Assembly (NCBI RefSeq): GCF_029852145.1
Contig: NC_079972.1
Coordinates: forward strand, 1,636,901-1,700,900
From: Microplitis mediator
Taxonomy: Eukaryota; Arthropoda; Insecta; Hymenoptera; Braconidae
DNA: 64,000 nucleotides
Direction of reading: 5' to 3'
Position numbers and translations under genes: made by a program. This document shows, piece after piece, positions 1 to 11,756 of this stretch. The number at the start of each line of letters is the position of its first letter. The first letter of the stretch is position 1. Under the pieces are notes generated by a model, which made no database searches, had not been told where the DNA came from, and was given only the letters and a program-made list of their open reading frames with translations.

Positions 1-1521
1 GGAGAATCGATAAGATTGACTATTTTCAATTGTTAAATACTGAAGGATGGCAATCATGTCATCATGAGCCATACCTTCTCTAACATCATGCATTTCATCA
101 ACAGAGAAATTTTCTACTGCATGAAATGATTTTATTTTATGGAAAATGCATTTTCCCTTGATCCCAGTTGACGTAAGATTATTTAATTCTACATCATCGT
201 CATAATTTTCTTTGGTTCGTTCAAAGTTAGGAGGAATGCACACTGTATTTTTACAAGTTTATTTGTCTAACTTACAGAATCGACAGTAATAAGTCGCTGA
301 GAATGATTCTGTGAATCCTAAAAGTCCGTGCAAGCCTAGATTGTCACCTTGAATCAAACCTAGCACAAAATACACATGCTTAACACCTTTCGGCGTTTTT
401 ATATAAATACCTTTTTCTTCTAATGATTTGATATCATTAATTACAGGTCGATATATATTTATCGGTCTATTTATTTTATTTTTTTCCATTCTAACCCACG
501 AATCGTAAACTAGAACGAGAAAAAAGTTATTCAGCTGTGATCTGCACTCTGGAGGCAAGCACGGTACGGACGCATAGATGGGCATAATTTTTCCCGAATG
601 ACCACTTAATGGGTCATTTAATTCAACATCATCACCTGATAAGAAGTAAGGGATGACAATGTCACTATCAGCATACTTAGATCGTTTGTCCTTCCATGAT
701 TTTCCTTGAATATAATTTTCTTTTACGTTTGAATTTTTATCCAGACTATCCATGTAGGTTGTAATTACTTGTAAAGTGTTTTCTTGTTCACAAAAATTTT
801 TCAATGAAGTACCAAGAGGAATGTACTGGCCGCATACATCAACATTTTTCCCTTTTAGACCTTTTTTCGTTTTGGTAACAACAAAAGCACGATCGATTAC
901 ATATGATTTAGGTTCATTATAAGTACCACAGTAACTAAAAAATTTTAAGCGTTTGTATTCAGTTTGTAAGTGCGAAAAAGAATTTTTTAAACTATCAAAC
1001 ATAGTATTTATTTCATTGTAATCGCTAGGTGGACATTTCAATTTTTCTAGAGTATCATCAACTTTTGTCTGAAGTAATCCGAGAAAGGCCTCTCCGAGAA
1101 AGTTCTGAGTGTCTTCTATAAATTTCTGTACAATGTTTCGTGGTAAACGGACATTACCATATAGCTTAGCTACAAATTTTTCTGCAGCAGTATTAAGAGC
1201 TGACTGGAAATCTTTTGTGGAAGAACTTGGGGCTTCAGCATTTTTCTTTGTTTGTTGATTAATATTTTTTACAAAGTTATTAGTAGTTTGTTGATTAGAA
1301 GGAATGTTAATGTTGTTGTTGTCTGTTAACGGTGGATTTAATGGGAACTTATGGACTAACTGTAAGTGCTTTCGAAACGTATCTTTTACACCATACATTG
1401 CATTACAATCAGTTTCACCACAATCAAATTGATGGTCTGACTCAGCATGCAGTATGGAAATATGGGTAAGAAGACCTTTAATTGAGGTAAATGAATACTT
1501 GCAATTACTACAAGTCGGCAT
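1..1521 (-). pseudogene. C2H2-bearing transposase-like gene, 5' part, runs off window
   Basis: The ATG is at 1519-1521 on the minus strand. The first ~55 residues hold two C2H2-like fingers (CSNCKYSF...H-H and CGETDCNAM...H-H). A Gln/Asn-rich linker follows, then a helical stretch, then a conserved block ending SATYYCRFCKLDK near residue 420. A TAA at 259-261 interrupts the frame. The same frame stays open beyond it to base 1 and encodes a block with a DEMHDVREG motif, which resembles the D-x-MHD-LLEG motif of insect transposon proteins related to the Tnp2/CACTA DDE family. The gene is therefore either broken by one nonsense codon or spliced there. The 3' half lies outside the window. Family assignment rests on motif order and is an inference; I do not recognise a named gene. 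Confidence 0.6.
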
Positions 1522-2650
1522 GGTGATATAAAATTAGAAAAATAAGAAATATTTTAGTGATAAAGAAAGAAAGTTAATTGAACTGAATAATAATAAAACG
1601 TTATTATTAATGATAATAAGATATTCAAATTAGCGAACGAAAAAATAGTAACGTAAATGAAAAGTTTGATAACTTATAACGAGAACTAATTTTTATGTAA
1701 TAAAATAAAAAAATGCACTTTTAGAAAATTCAAAAATCAGAACGTGCATTATTTAAAATTTTGTTTCTTTAATTAGTTGATTTTTTTCTATGTAATTTAA
1801 AAATGGTCTTATGTCTGCTACGTTTAAACTCACAATTTTAAAAAGTGAGAGACATTGTTTCAAAATGGCCTTAAGGTAGTACGGTTATGAAAGCAATATT
1901 TCAAGAATTTCTTAAAACTTGAAATATAAGTTATTGAAGATATAATACACATGTTCCAAAAATTTCAGGACGATTTACCGTGTCAAACATGAGATATTTG
2001 TAATCAAAAATAATATTATTAGTACATATAGCATGGGAGAAGCGTGGAAGAATTATCAATTTATTTTTATTTATATGTGAACTACTTTCACTATCTTCAC
2101 GAAAAACTAATATTCGTTAGAATACTATATTTAAATTATAATAAAAAAATAGAAATTGTTTACCGTGTAGTTTCGATAAAAAATTAAAATAAACAACAAG
2201 TTTCAACAATTATTTTCTGTGGAGGGGATTTAAAGACCAGTGACATAGAAACGATGTGGCAACGTTGTCACAAGGAAAATGTCGGAAACTGCGCGGAATT
2301 AAAACCAGTTTTATATTTTTAAAGAAAATACTCCTCAACTTTAGTTTGATAACAATCATTGAAAATTATTAACATGAAAATATAATTTTTGTAGAGCAAT
2401 TCTTTTATTTATTATTGATTATAAGATTAAATATGATAAAATACGTTAAACGACACAATATAAATATATATTTAAAACTGAAATTTTTATAACGATAAAT
2501 TCTTGGTTATTGCAATGTTTCATAATCACAAACATCTTCTACTTTTACCATGTATAAATATACTTGTTATTAATAAATCAATTACAATATTTATCACGCT
2601 TCATCCGTAAAGAATTTATCTATACACATATATATATATCTATATATATT
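1522..2650. other. AT-rich non-coding stretch
   Basis: About 1.1 kb upstream of the minus-strand transposase-like gene. I see no open frame, RNA gene or clear repeat. It ends in a short TA-rich tract (2622-2650) next to a fold-back MITE remnant. Confidence 0.5.
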
Positions 2651-2651
2651 A

Positions 2652-3170
2652 GACTGGGCCAAAAAAATCGACTATTTTTTTTTTTTTTTTCGATACTGTT
2701 AAAATATTATTCCTGATGACAAAAAAAAAATTATTGTGCAAGTTTGAGCTCTTAATATTGATATTAAGAGGTGTACGTTACGACTTTTAGTTTCTTGACA
2801 GAAATTTCATTTTTTACCCAAAACTTGTAAATCATCCATCTGAAAAATTTGAGCAATGTATATTCTTAAAGGAAATTGAATTTCCTACAAAAAATCTCTC
2901 TTAGTAAATTGACGTAAAACGAGCCGTTTTCTTGTAACCGTGCCTTAAACATTGATTTGTTTTTTAAGTTGTTTGTTTCTATTTTGGATTTTTGTAACTA
3001 CTAGAAATATTGAAATTTCTTTTAATCAAGATAGATATTCTTTAAAGAAATTTAATGCTCTACAAAAAAGGTCTCTTAACATTTTTTGCTAAATTCACTC
3101 CTTCGAAAGTTATTCAGGTTATTAAAGTCGTTTTGACTCATTTTTAACCTTGAATAACTTTCGAAGGTTT
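2652..3170. mobile_element. Truncated fold-back MITE (one arm plus centre)
   Basis: It starts after a TA at 2650-2651 with GACTGGGCCAAAAAAATCG, like the ends of the complete fold-back elements at 37960 and 41582. Internal phrases such as 'ctacaaaaaaggtctc' recur in the 41582 element. The centre of the palindrome is visible at 3105-3167: CCTTCGAAAGTTATTCA is followed ~35 bp later by its reverse complement. The second arm is then lost where the minisatellite begins. Read as a deletion derivative of the same TA-targeting MITE group. Confidence 0.55.
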
Positions 3171-3177
3171 GAACACA

Positions 3178-3460
3178 CATGGACAGACACGGACAGGTAC
3201 GAACAGGCATGGACAGGTACAATCAGGCCTGTGCGTATTTAATGCTTCAGACGTGAACAGACATGGGCAGGTATGATCAGGCATGGACAGATATGATCAG
3301 GCCTGAGCGCATTTAACGCTTCAGACATGAACAGACATGGACAGGTATGATCAGGCATGGACAGGCCTGAGCGTATTTAACGCTTCAGACATGAACAGAC
3401 ATGGACAGAAACGGACGGGTATGAACAGGCATGGACAGGTATGATCAAAGCTGATCGTAT
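3178..3460. repeat. Minisatellite, 'acatggacaggtatgatcagg' type
   Basis: About 280 bp of nested repeats. A short unit around 'catggacagg' is repeated, within a longer ~65-75-bp unit carrying 'gcctgagcgtatttaacgc' (at about 3228, 3300 and 3365). Not coding. Confidence 0.75.
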
Positions 3461-3822
3461 TACATTGACTGGTGGAACCCTCAAAGCCACCTCCAAATTT
3501 ACCAAATTAACAAAAATCGTGTTTTTAAATATGCCACCTCGGATTTTTTGGCACTACTTCCGATTGCCTCACAAGAACACCTTTTGAATACTATAAGGGT
3601 AAGTTGAATGAAATAACCCTTACAGCCACCCCCAAACTTACTAAATTAATATTAAATCGTGTTTTTCTGTGAATATTTTGGAGAATTCCTTTAATTTGTC
3701 CAATTATTTCAATTCCATTTAAGCTCATTGTAATTATTGATTGTAATTTATTTTTATACTTAGATATCTCAAAAATTAAGACGGAAAAATTGTAGGACCT
3801 TACGCAATGATCTGAGGTATAA
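3461..3822. other. Leader of the OTU/ULP1 gene with a diverged duplication
   Basis: No open frame. About 60 bp containing 'gccacctccaaatttacc' near 3485 recurs in diverged form near 3626. No terminal inverted repeat of the OTU/ULP1 element could be recognised here. Confidence 0.4.
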
Positions 3823-4512
3823 ATGGGCAAGAGGGCCCTTAAAATGGAAGCGCTCAAAATTATTTCCTCGAGACAGCCATCCCAGCGTCCTGACACTGCT
3901 TCTGTTCCTGACTTTCCTGAAACTTCTGGCATTCCTGGCACTCCTGATACTCTACAGACTGGTTGTATTTTTGACTCTCCTAATACTCCTAACAATCCTA
4001 CCACCCTTGACACTATCTCGTTACTTATGATGAAAGGAGGTGGTTGTTCGACTACTGCTTCTCTTGATATGTACGACATATTACGAAACGAAGGTAAAGG
4101 GAGCTGTCTTTTTCGGGCACTCTCACAAGCTTTGTTTGGTCATGAAAATGAGCACAGCCACCTTCGCTTCATCATAGTTCAAACTGTTTTTGAAAATTGG
4201 GAAACTGAAAAAAATTGTCTTCTATTGGGTTATGATGTTTCGACTTTTCAATCACGTAACTAATACAAAAGATCATTGAGTAAAACTTCAGAATTTGCAA
4301 CACAGTTTGAAATACATGCTTTTTCTAAAATATTTAACATTCCTGTTAGGTTATATATAAAAAATTATAGTACTGATAGGATATTTTCCCTTCAATCGAC
4401 TTTTTCGAGCAAACCTGTTGCAAATGAAGATGATTACATTAATTTGTTGTTTAGCGGTAATTATGATGAAGGTCATTTTGAATTATTAAAAAATAAATTT
4501 AAAAAAATGTAA
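3823..4512 (+). pseudogene. OTU cysteine-protease domain (5' part of transposon gene)
   Basis: ATG at 3823. A Pro/Thr-rich N-terminus of ~75 residues is followed by an OTU fold. The catalytic Cys lies in KGSCLFRALS (codons near 4100), the helix ENEHSHLRFIIVQTVFENW follows, and the catalytic His is in DEGHFELL near 4470. A TAA at 4261-4263 splits the domain, but the same frame continues to 4510-4512, so this is one nonsense mutation and not two genes. OTU proteases remove ubiquitin. In transposons they accompany MULE/KDZ-like transposases, with unknown role. The next domain is in another frame from 4513, implying a frameshift. Catalytic residues survive but the gene is dead. Confidence 0.75.
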
Positions 4513-5864
4513 AATACAATTTGAATTCTTTTCAATCTAAGTTTACTTACAAGCTTTGCTTACGTCAGAATAAATTTTGTGAATTTAATAGTATTAAATA
4601 TGTTGTTGATAAAGAAAAACTGGATAATGTAGATATAGTTGAACCAGAAATTCCTATCAGTTGTAAAGCAAACAGTAGTTCTATAATTAATAATGGTGAT
4701 AATGATAAATTAACTGATGTTGACAGTGACAACAATTATTATAGTTTGATCAGCGAAATTAATACTTTATTGAGTGATTCTAAATATAGTTCTAGCAAAG
4801 ATATTGAAGATAAGTTTTGTAGTTTAGATAATATTAAATCTGAAAATCGTGATATTCTAAAAAATAATGAAGTTTATAATACAAATGTCGCTGAAAAAGA
4901 TGTTAATTTAGATGAAGATAAAATCGTGACTTCTACACCACTTCAAGGTTCGAGTAATTTTCCGACTTTGCGTATTGATAATAAGGACTCCTTTAATTTA
5001 ACTGAGTCTGATGATGAAGATTATCATGATAAAAATAATATTCGTCCTGCACCTGCAAATTCGATTTCATCGGGCAGTGAATTTACCTTATCGAATGACG
5101 AAGATTGTAGTTCAGATAATGCTGAAGAAAAAGAAAAGATTCGAAAAAAAATAAAAAAAAAAAAAAAAAACAATTATTTGATAATGAAGAAAATGATTTT
5201 AAAATAAATACTGTTCAAGCGAAAAAAAAATATTTATGGGGAATATTTAGGAGAAGTCTCATTTCTTACGAGTAAAGTAGCAACAAGAGAAAATTATATG
5301 AGCGTTGATTTATTGCGAGCTGTAATAAAAGAATATATGAGAACTGAGTTAAACTGTTACTGTCCATTGGCATTTGAATCAGGGTTTCGAGAAAACAGTG
5401 TAAATGTAGTTGGGTATGTACAATCCAAAGTTACAAGTCATGGCGCCAAGTATAAATTTGAAGTTATTGAAAGAGATGGTTATTACGTTCAACTTGATGT
5501 ATCCAGTAATATGAAAATTGAATTTTCACATAAACCCCATGACGATCCATTCACTCAGGTTAGAGGTCCTCGTCGAAAGCAGTTCTTCAAACTTTCGAAA
5601 TATCGATCTAGTAGAGATCTGTATCTCGACAATTGTCGTGAAAGTTATCAGGAATATAATGAAAAAGGTTATACTGATAAAGAAGTAAAAATGGCCACCG
5701 TTGAAAAAATAACCTCCGAAGGTAAAGTAGCCAATCGAAAAAGACTAAAATCATTAGATCTGGGAGATGTTGTGCAGCAATGGATCGATGATGATAATCT
5801 TAAAGATAAATTTATTCAAGAATTTAAGTTGCCATTGTCAATAATATTAGGCAGTGAACGATAA
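4513..5864 (+). pseudogene. Acidic linker and pre-transposase region of the OTU/ULP1 gene
   Basis: Open in one frame apart from a TAA at 5205-5207, just after a long A-run, and another at 5862-5864. The first part is Ser/Asp/Asn-rich and disordered. After the poly-Lys tract a folded-looking domain starts (YMRTELNCYCPLAFESGF), then a basic segment (RGPRRKQFFKL) typical of the DNA-binding or linker region preceding a DDE core. The frame is the same one used by all downstream pieces up to 8117, so these are parts of one gene. Confidence 0.6.
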
Positions 5865-7463
5865 TCAGAAGTAATCAATCCTGCCATTCCTGCTATTGCT
5901 CATTTAGATCCAACTGGTGCACATGTTAAAATTCCTGGAGATTTACATTGTAAACGAGTTTATTACTATGCATTGGTTTATAAAACCACAAAGTCTACGA
6001 TTCCTTTATGTCAAATGATAACTAGTGAAAATGATGAGGATTCCATTTCCAATTTTTTAAGGTTACATGCTGACGTTGTCAAAAATTATTTCGTTAAATG
6101 GCCTATTAAAGCAGTAGTCACTGATTGGAGTTGGCCGTCTATGCATAGTGTTTTAAAAGTTTATAATAATATGGGTATAAATGAATATTTACAAATTACA
6201 TTCGATTATTATATAGATAGGACCAAAATTCCTAAAAATATTACTTTTTTGTTAAGTTGCTGTACGCATATAATACACAGAGTAGCAAAAGAAATAAAAG
6301 ACATGAATCTCAACCATAACAAAGCATTTTTAATGGAATGTATGGGGAAGTTAATACTTTGTCGAAACAAAGACGAAATGGACGTTACATTTAAATTAAT
6401 AGCGAGCATAATGTTGACGAAGGATGAACAATCAGCAAATCGTTATATTGTTGAACTTGGAAAATTACCGGGTGACAAAAATAATGATTTTACAGATCTT
6501 TTAAAAGAAACTGATACTTTTATTTCAGAAATCGATGAGACTGATGGTATTCACCTTGAACTGTAATTAAAAACAATCAGATATCAACCAATTTATCAAA
6601 AATCACCATTTTTTGTTCATTTCTCGAGTATTGTCGAAGAATTATTAATCAATTTGGCTAAAAGAGAAAGTAATGTACAAAATGTTACAAATCGATATAA
6701 TAGCAAAGAATTTTTAGATTATTTGTTAAAATTTTTTATGGCGTATGCTTCTCTATGGAGTGGTATATTATTAGATTTAGTTGATGAAAGCATTTCAAGA
6801 GTTTCAAATGCTTACTCGGAATCACATAATAAGTCATATAAGCATAGAATTTTAGATAATAAAAAAAATAATACGATCGGTGATACAATTAGAGCTTTGA
6901 AAGATGACATTGATTGTTTACTTGCAGAGGAATACTTATTTAAATTAAGAGCCGATGATACTGTAGAGATTAAAAAATATCAACCTACCGTAGAACCTGC
7001 TGCTAATCATAAAGCAAAAGATCCGTGGGGGAGAACTCGAAAAGATATCGAAGCAGTGAAACCAAAAAAAACACGTTGTAGATATATTTCGGGACAAAAT
7101 ATTATTACAATCGGTAAAAAAATTGTCGGAAATGATTCTCAAACAAAATTACAGTTAAATAATGATATTAGTAACAATAATGATGAAATTAAGAAAAAAC
7201 GGTCCAGTAGATCGAAAAAAGCAGATGATAAAGTTAAGAAAATAAAACGAGATAAAAATAACACTGTACTTGTCTCTCAAAGAGATAAGCTAATAGATAG
7301 CTTACCTAATGGTCTAGTAAATTCAGTCGTTTATTATGTAAATTCTAATTCAGCTCTTCTTAAATTTTCGCGTTATTCTGCAGATCAAAAAATATTTTAC
7401 GGTTTACATGAATTTGAGTTAACACCAAGAGAATTTCATACAGTAGTTAGTAAAGAAGGATGA
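5865..7463 (+). pseudogene. DDE transposase core (MULE/KDZ-like) of the OTU/ULP1 element
   Basis: Same frame as the flanking pieces, with a TAA at 6564-6566 and a TGA at 7461-7463. Recognisable steps are AHLDPTGAHVKIPG (first Asp), KAVVTDWSWPSMHSVLK (second Asp) and LLSCCTHIIHRVAKEI (Cys/His segment). A helical domain follows, then a Lys-rich tail. The VTD-x-SW pattern followed by the C-T-H-x2-H block is what I associate with animal MULE/NOF- or KDZ-type transposases. I cannot decide between them without a profile search. Enzyme role inferred: cut-and-paste of the surrounding element. Inactive here because of the stops. Confidence 0.55.
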
Positions 7464-8117
7464 ATAGAGGGAGAAATAATAGACTCGTTTGCATCAACCT
7501 TAATGAAACAATGGCGTGATATAACTTATGTTCCTACTGATTTACTATATTCTATACTTAGTCCGACGTGGAGATCGGTAAAAAGAAATAAATTATTTAT
7601 ACATAAACTAAATAAAGAAATCGGAAATATCATATTATTACCTTATTGCTATCAAAGTCACTGGCGTCTACTTCTTATGAATAGAAAATCGCAAAACCTA
7701 TTGCTCTTAGATCCTTACGAAAAAAGTACTGATATTCATAGAGTTGAAAAAGCATTAGTCAAATTCATAGAAGAATGTGATGTAAGAAGTCCATTTGGGA
7801 AATTAAAAAGAGTTAAATGGAGTTCACGTATAGAAGATAGCAAAAGACCATATCAGGCGATAAATGATAAATCAAATTGTGGTGTGTACTGTATGTATTA
7901 CATACAATGTATTTATGAAAATACTGCGTTCGACATTAATTTTGATCCCAATGAATTTCGCAGAACAATTGCTCATAGATTAATACTTGATTCTGATGAT
8001 GTCCGAGACCGTTGTTTATTTTGTTTAAATAAAATAGATTGTAAATCTGAAAAAATTGATTGTATTAAATGCGAACGTGCTATTCATCAATATTGTAGAG
8101 AGAACGATGGTAATGAG
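7464..8117 (+). pseudogene. ULP1/SENP-type C48 protease plus zinc finger, cut by hAT insertion
   Basis: C48 catalytic triad layout is visible: His in QSHWRLLL (near 7660), Asp in LLLLDPYEK (near 7710) and Cys in KSNCGVYCMYY (near 7878), with the oxyanion-side residue probably in YQAINDKS. A PHD-like Cys/His cluster follows (CLFCLNKIDC...CIKCERAIHQYC, 8010-8096). The frame then runs into the hAT terminus at 8118. The true C-terminus is at 21747-21869. ULP1-like proteases process SUMO in cells; in transposons they are common passengers. It is in the same frame as the transposase, so the original product was one protein carrying both an OTU and a ULP1 protease. Confidence 0.75.
8110..8117 (+). 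repeat. Target-site duplication of the hAT element, left copy
   Basis: GTAATGAG immediately before CAGGGCCTGG. The identical octamer is at 21739-21746. Eight base pairs is the hAT signature. Confidence 0.92.
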
Positions 8118-9320
8118 CAGGGCCTGGAAGTTGGGGCCAACAATTAAACGTAAAAAAGAGAACAAAAACAAGTTTGAAAGCAACAATAGAAAAAAAAAAT
8201 TAACGAACGCATGCAAGTTCAGGTGAATGAAGTTGTACTATAGCCTATAACTCGAATGTTAATTATTAAAAAGGTTGACAGCAAAACACGTGGAATTCAA
8301 ATAACCAATCACGATTTCAAATGAATAAAATTAAAAAATTAAAATAAAATTAATAAATTACTGCATGAGATTTTGCAAAATATTTGCGACTATGAAAAAT
8401 TTGCGGAGTTAACGTGGAATAAATCCGTTTCGAAGTGAAATTTACTCCGAAAGTGAGTTTATTTGAATATTACAAATCCGAATCAGAGAAAATTCTGATT
8501 TGAATAAAATCCACTCCCAAATCACTCCGCAGAAAATACAAAGTACCTATTCACACCGCATGCGGAGTGATTTTTTTTAAACTCCGAACTCCAAGTGACA
8601 AAGTGAATACGGATTTAAATGAAATTCCGATTTTTAACCGTGTGACATTAATTCAATCGTAAATAAATAGAAGGCAAACATGGTTTTTATAAAATTTCAG
8701 ATACTTTTGGTGTAACACAGTAACCTTCCTGATGGTCTCGCTTGTCGTCCAGCTAACGTCCAGCTAACGGTCATGTTCACAATTTTGCTGACGATCTTGC
8801 TCGTCATCTTGCTCGACATCTTGCTGATGATCTCGCTTGACATCTTGCTGATGGTATCGCCAACCATCTTGCTCGTCATCTTGCTGACGATCTTGCTCGT
8901 TATCTTGCTCGACATCTTGCTTGACATCTTGCTGATGGTATCGCCCACCATCTTGCTCGTCATCTTGCTGACGATCTTGCTCGACATCTTGCTGGTGATC
9001 TTGCTGGACATCTTGCTGATGGTATCGCCCACCATCTTGCTCGTCATCTTGCTGACGATCTTGCTCGTTATCTTGCTCGACATCTTGCTGGTGATCTTGC
9101 TTGACATCTTGCTGATGGTATCGCCCGCCATCTTGCTTGTCATCTTGCTCGACATCTTGCTCGTCATCTTGCTTGACATCTTGCTGATGGTATCGCCCAC
9201 CATCTTGCTGACGATCTTGCTCATCATCTTGCTCGACATCTTGCTGGTGATCTTGCTTGACATCTTGCTGATGGTATCGCCCACCATCTTGCTCGTCATC
9301 GTGCTGACGATCTTGCTTTG
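8118..9320 (+). repeat. Left terminal inverted repeat of the hAT element
   Basis: 8118-8775 is a unique sequence matching 21021-21738 in inverse orientation, including the 'gcatgcaagttcaggtgaa' block. The rest is the array at 8776-9320. The right arm is longer because its array is longer and it has ~60 bp extra of AT-rich sequence. Confidence 0.88.
8776..9320. repeat. Subterminal minisatellite array 1 (atcttgct orientation)
   Basis: Tandem variants of a 12-bp core such as 'gacatcttgctg', arranged in longer units that include 'gatggtatcgcccacc'. Because units are multiples of 3, long frames run open on both strands (SKMTSKM... or LLVILLD...). These are by-products of the repeat. Confidence 0.9.
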
Positions 9321-9344
9321 TGTTTGGATAATTGTTACGCTCAT

Positions 9345-10221
9345 TATATTCCTAGTTGTTTTGGTTGGTGAAAACTTTGATTTCGAACGATTGTTTAAAT
9401 CAGCATACCCGTTTCACTCGAAAGATTATTAGTGTGACTCACAGCAAGACTATAAGTGATGTAATCGGGTGACTTTCTGTAAAATGACCACCAAGATGAT
9501 ATTGAAAAAATTATTAAAATTACCAGTTAATCAATCCACTCCATTCAATTTCTTTATTGTATCTTGCAAAAATAAGTTCCTTTAACTATTATGTTTACAA
9601 TATTTTTTGTTGGATATGTCAGAATTATAATCTTGTGCATAAATTTTGCAATCTATGTGGATCTAAAATTATATTACCAATTTTTTTAATTTTGAAAACT
9701 ATAATTGTTCGAACCTATAGTCTTCTTTCTTTGTTTTATTACTTGATAGTTTCACGAATATTAATTGACATTAGTTGACAGGTCTGTAAAGATATTATCA
9801 AGAAATCTATAAAAAAGTTACTCAATTAAATAATAATTAATTGCAATCTTTAAAATATTATATATTCTTTGTAGTTCATCTATTTCATCTTTATTAAAAT
9901 TTTATTTCTAGATTATTAATTCTTTTTTGCTTATCGTTGTTATTTTGTAATTTTCTTATATATGTTATCGTAAGAAACTTCATATTTCATTTCCATTTTC
10001 CTAGTTCTAGTTTCTTATAGTTTATATTAGTGCGTTGAACTATTAATTGTTTTTTATTGAGTTTACGTTTTTTATATTTCTTCTATTTACACCCGAGTTC
10101 AAGGACACTTCAAGTTCGTAAGGTAAGTTTATGTAACTTTGGTTATTGTGATTTTTTTGAGAATAGTTGCATAGAATATTTTTAATTCTCATTAACGTAA
10201 ATTGTTCCAACAAGATTAGAT
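9345..10221 (+). other. Non-coding 5' region of the hAT transposase gene
   Basis: AT-rich, with no supported gene. It presumably contains the transposase promoter and 5' UTR. A 5' intron is possible but cannot be called. Confidence 0.4.
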
Positions 10222-11742
10222 ATGGCGGCTGATGATCGCCGTGCTCATGTTTACGGAAGAATACAGAGGGAACTACAACTACCCGAGGACCATTTTCGGC
10301 TCGAAGATAACTGTGTACGATGTTTATTGTGCACAACGGCACTGGTCATATTGAAACGTTATACGTTCGAGCCTCACCTACAATCCGCTAAACATCAAGC
10401 AGCTCTCCAGAGACGGAATCAACCAATTTTTCCATCTCCACAACATCTCACAAACTTAAACAGTCGGCACTCTGCTTTTTTTAAAGATTTCACTAGCGCA
10501 TGCATAAAATCGGACATTTGTTTCGACGAGGTTTGCCAACCTGATTTTGCTAATTTTTTACAAACTCACACCCAACACAAAGTTTCGGATGCGACAACTA
10601 TGAGCAAAACGTATTTGCCTATCATTTACAACGAAACTCTGACGACTATACGAGAAGAAATAGGAGATTGTCCTATTTGGGTTTCAGTCGACGAAACAAC
10701 CGACTCCAAGCGTCGCTGCGTCACCAATGTCATTATTGGGGCATTGTATCAAGATCGAGCTTCAACGGGACGGTTAATTAGATGTGGAGTTGTGACAGCA
10801 AACGCTGCAAACATAGCGGCGTATGTGATTGATAGCTTGAATGAGTTTTGGCCGGCGGGTTTTGATCTAAACAGAGTTCTTCTATACTTGACTGATGCTG
10901 CTCCATACATGAAGGCATCCGCTGGAATTCTGAAACGGACATATCCAAAACTTGTCAACGTGACATGTTTAGCACACGCATGTCGCAATATAGCTGAAAA
11001 AGTCAGAGAGTATTATGAGGAAATCAATGATGTCGTTGCAAGTGCCAAAGAAGTTTTCTCGAAATCAAAAACGCGAGTTGATATCTTTAAAGCTGCTCTT
11101 CCAAACGTTCCTCTGCCACCAAGACCAGTGACAACACGATGGGGCACGTGGATTGAAGCGTGCCAATATTATTGTTTACACTACAACGATGTGAGACAAG
11201 TTTTTTTGGAGCTCGAAGATAACAGTGAAGCTGTGAGAAATTTGCAAGAAAGCTTGGAAAGGCAAGAAAACCATGAAGAGTTTAAAGACATTTCTGCCAA
11301 ATTTTCTTGTCTAGTTACCACTATCAAACTACTACAACAAAGAGGATGTAGCCTAGCTCAAACGTGCCAGATGATTGCCGAATTGAAGCAAGAATTCCAA
11401 GAAGATCTGGAGATTGCTCAAGAAATCCAGGATAAAGTTGTTCAGGTTTTCAGAGACAACGATGGATTCACACAGATTATCAACATCAACAATTGCATAA
11501 TCAATAACAGAATGCAAAATTTGCCGGATAATTGGGTTGATGATGACGCCTTAAGAATGAATTATGCACCATTGACTTGCGCAGATGTGGAAAGATCGTT
11601 CAGCGTCTATAAATCATACTACAGAAGTAACAGACAAAGTATGGCATTCGAATCACTGTGTCAGCATATTGTAATTAACTACAATAAGAACATGGGACGC
11701 GAAAATGAGAATATGCAAGCGGATTCTGATGAAGATGAATAG
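10222..11742 (+). CDS. hAT-family transposase, CGGBP1-like, intact
   Basis: 506 aa, uninterrupted, ATG at 10222. An N-terminal BED-like zinc module (CVRCLLC near residues 30-37, H-x4-H near 52-58) binds DNA. The RNase-H-like core has the first Asp in WVSVDETTD (~157), the second in LLYLTDAAP (~224) and the CLAHACR Cys/His motif (~250). An all-alpha insertion follows, and the Glu is in ADVERSFSVYK (~457), next to the SxRxxM...LCQHIVINYN hAT dimerisation motif. The order and spacing match hAT transposases of the group related to the vertebrate protein CGGBP1. It lies inside matching hAT termini, so it is very likely the enzyme that mobilised this element. No frameshift or stop is seen, and the tail is acidic (SDEDE). 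Confidence 0.9.
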   Translation: MAADDRRAHVYGRIQRELQLPEDHFRLEDNCVRCLLCTTALVILKRYTFEPHLQSAKHQAALQRRNQPIFPSPQHLTNLNSRHSAFFKDFTSACIKSDICFDEVCQPDFANFLQTHTQHKVSDATTMSKTYLPIIYNETLTTIREEIGDCPIWVSVDETTDSKRRCVTNVIIGALYQDRASTGRLIRCGVVTANAANIAAYVIDSLNEFWPAGFDLNRVLLYLTDAAPYMKASAGILKRTYPKLVNVTCLAHACRNIAEKVREYYEEINDVVASAKEVFSKSKTRVDIFKAALPNVPLPPRPVTTRWGTWIEACQYYCLHYNDVRQVFLELEDNSEAVRNLQESLERQENHEEFKDISAKFSCLVTTIKLLQQRGCSLAQTCQMIAELKQEFQEDLEIAQEIQDKVVQVFRDNDGFTQIININNCIINNRMQNLPDNWVDDDALRMNYAPLTCADVERSFSVYKSYYRSNRQSMAFESLCQHIVINYNKNMGRENENMQADSDEDE

Positions 11743-11756
11743 AAGTTTTTTCTTTC

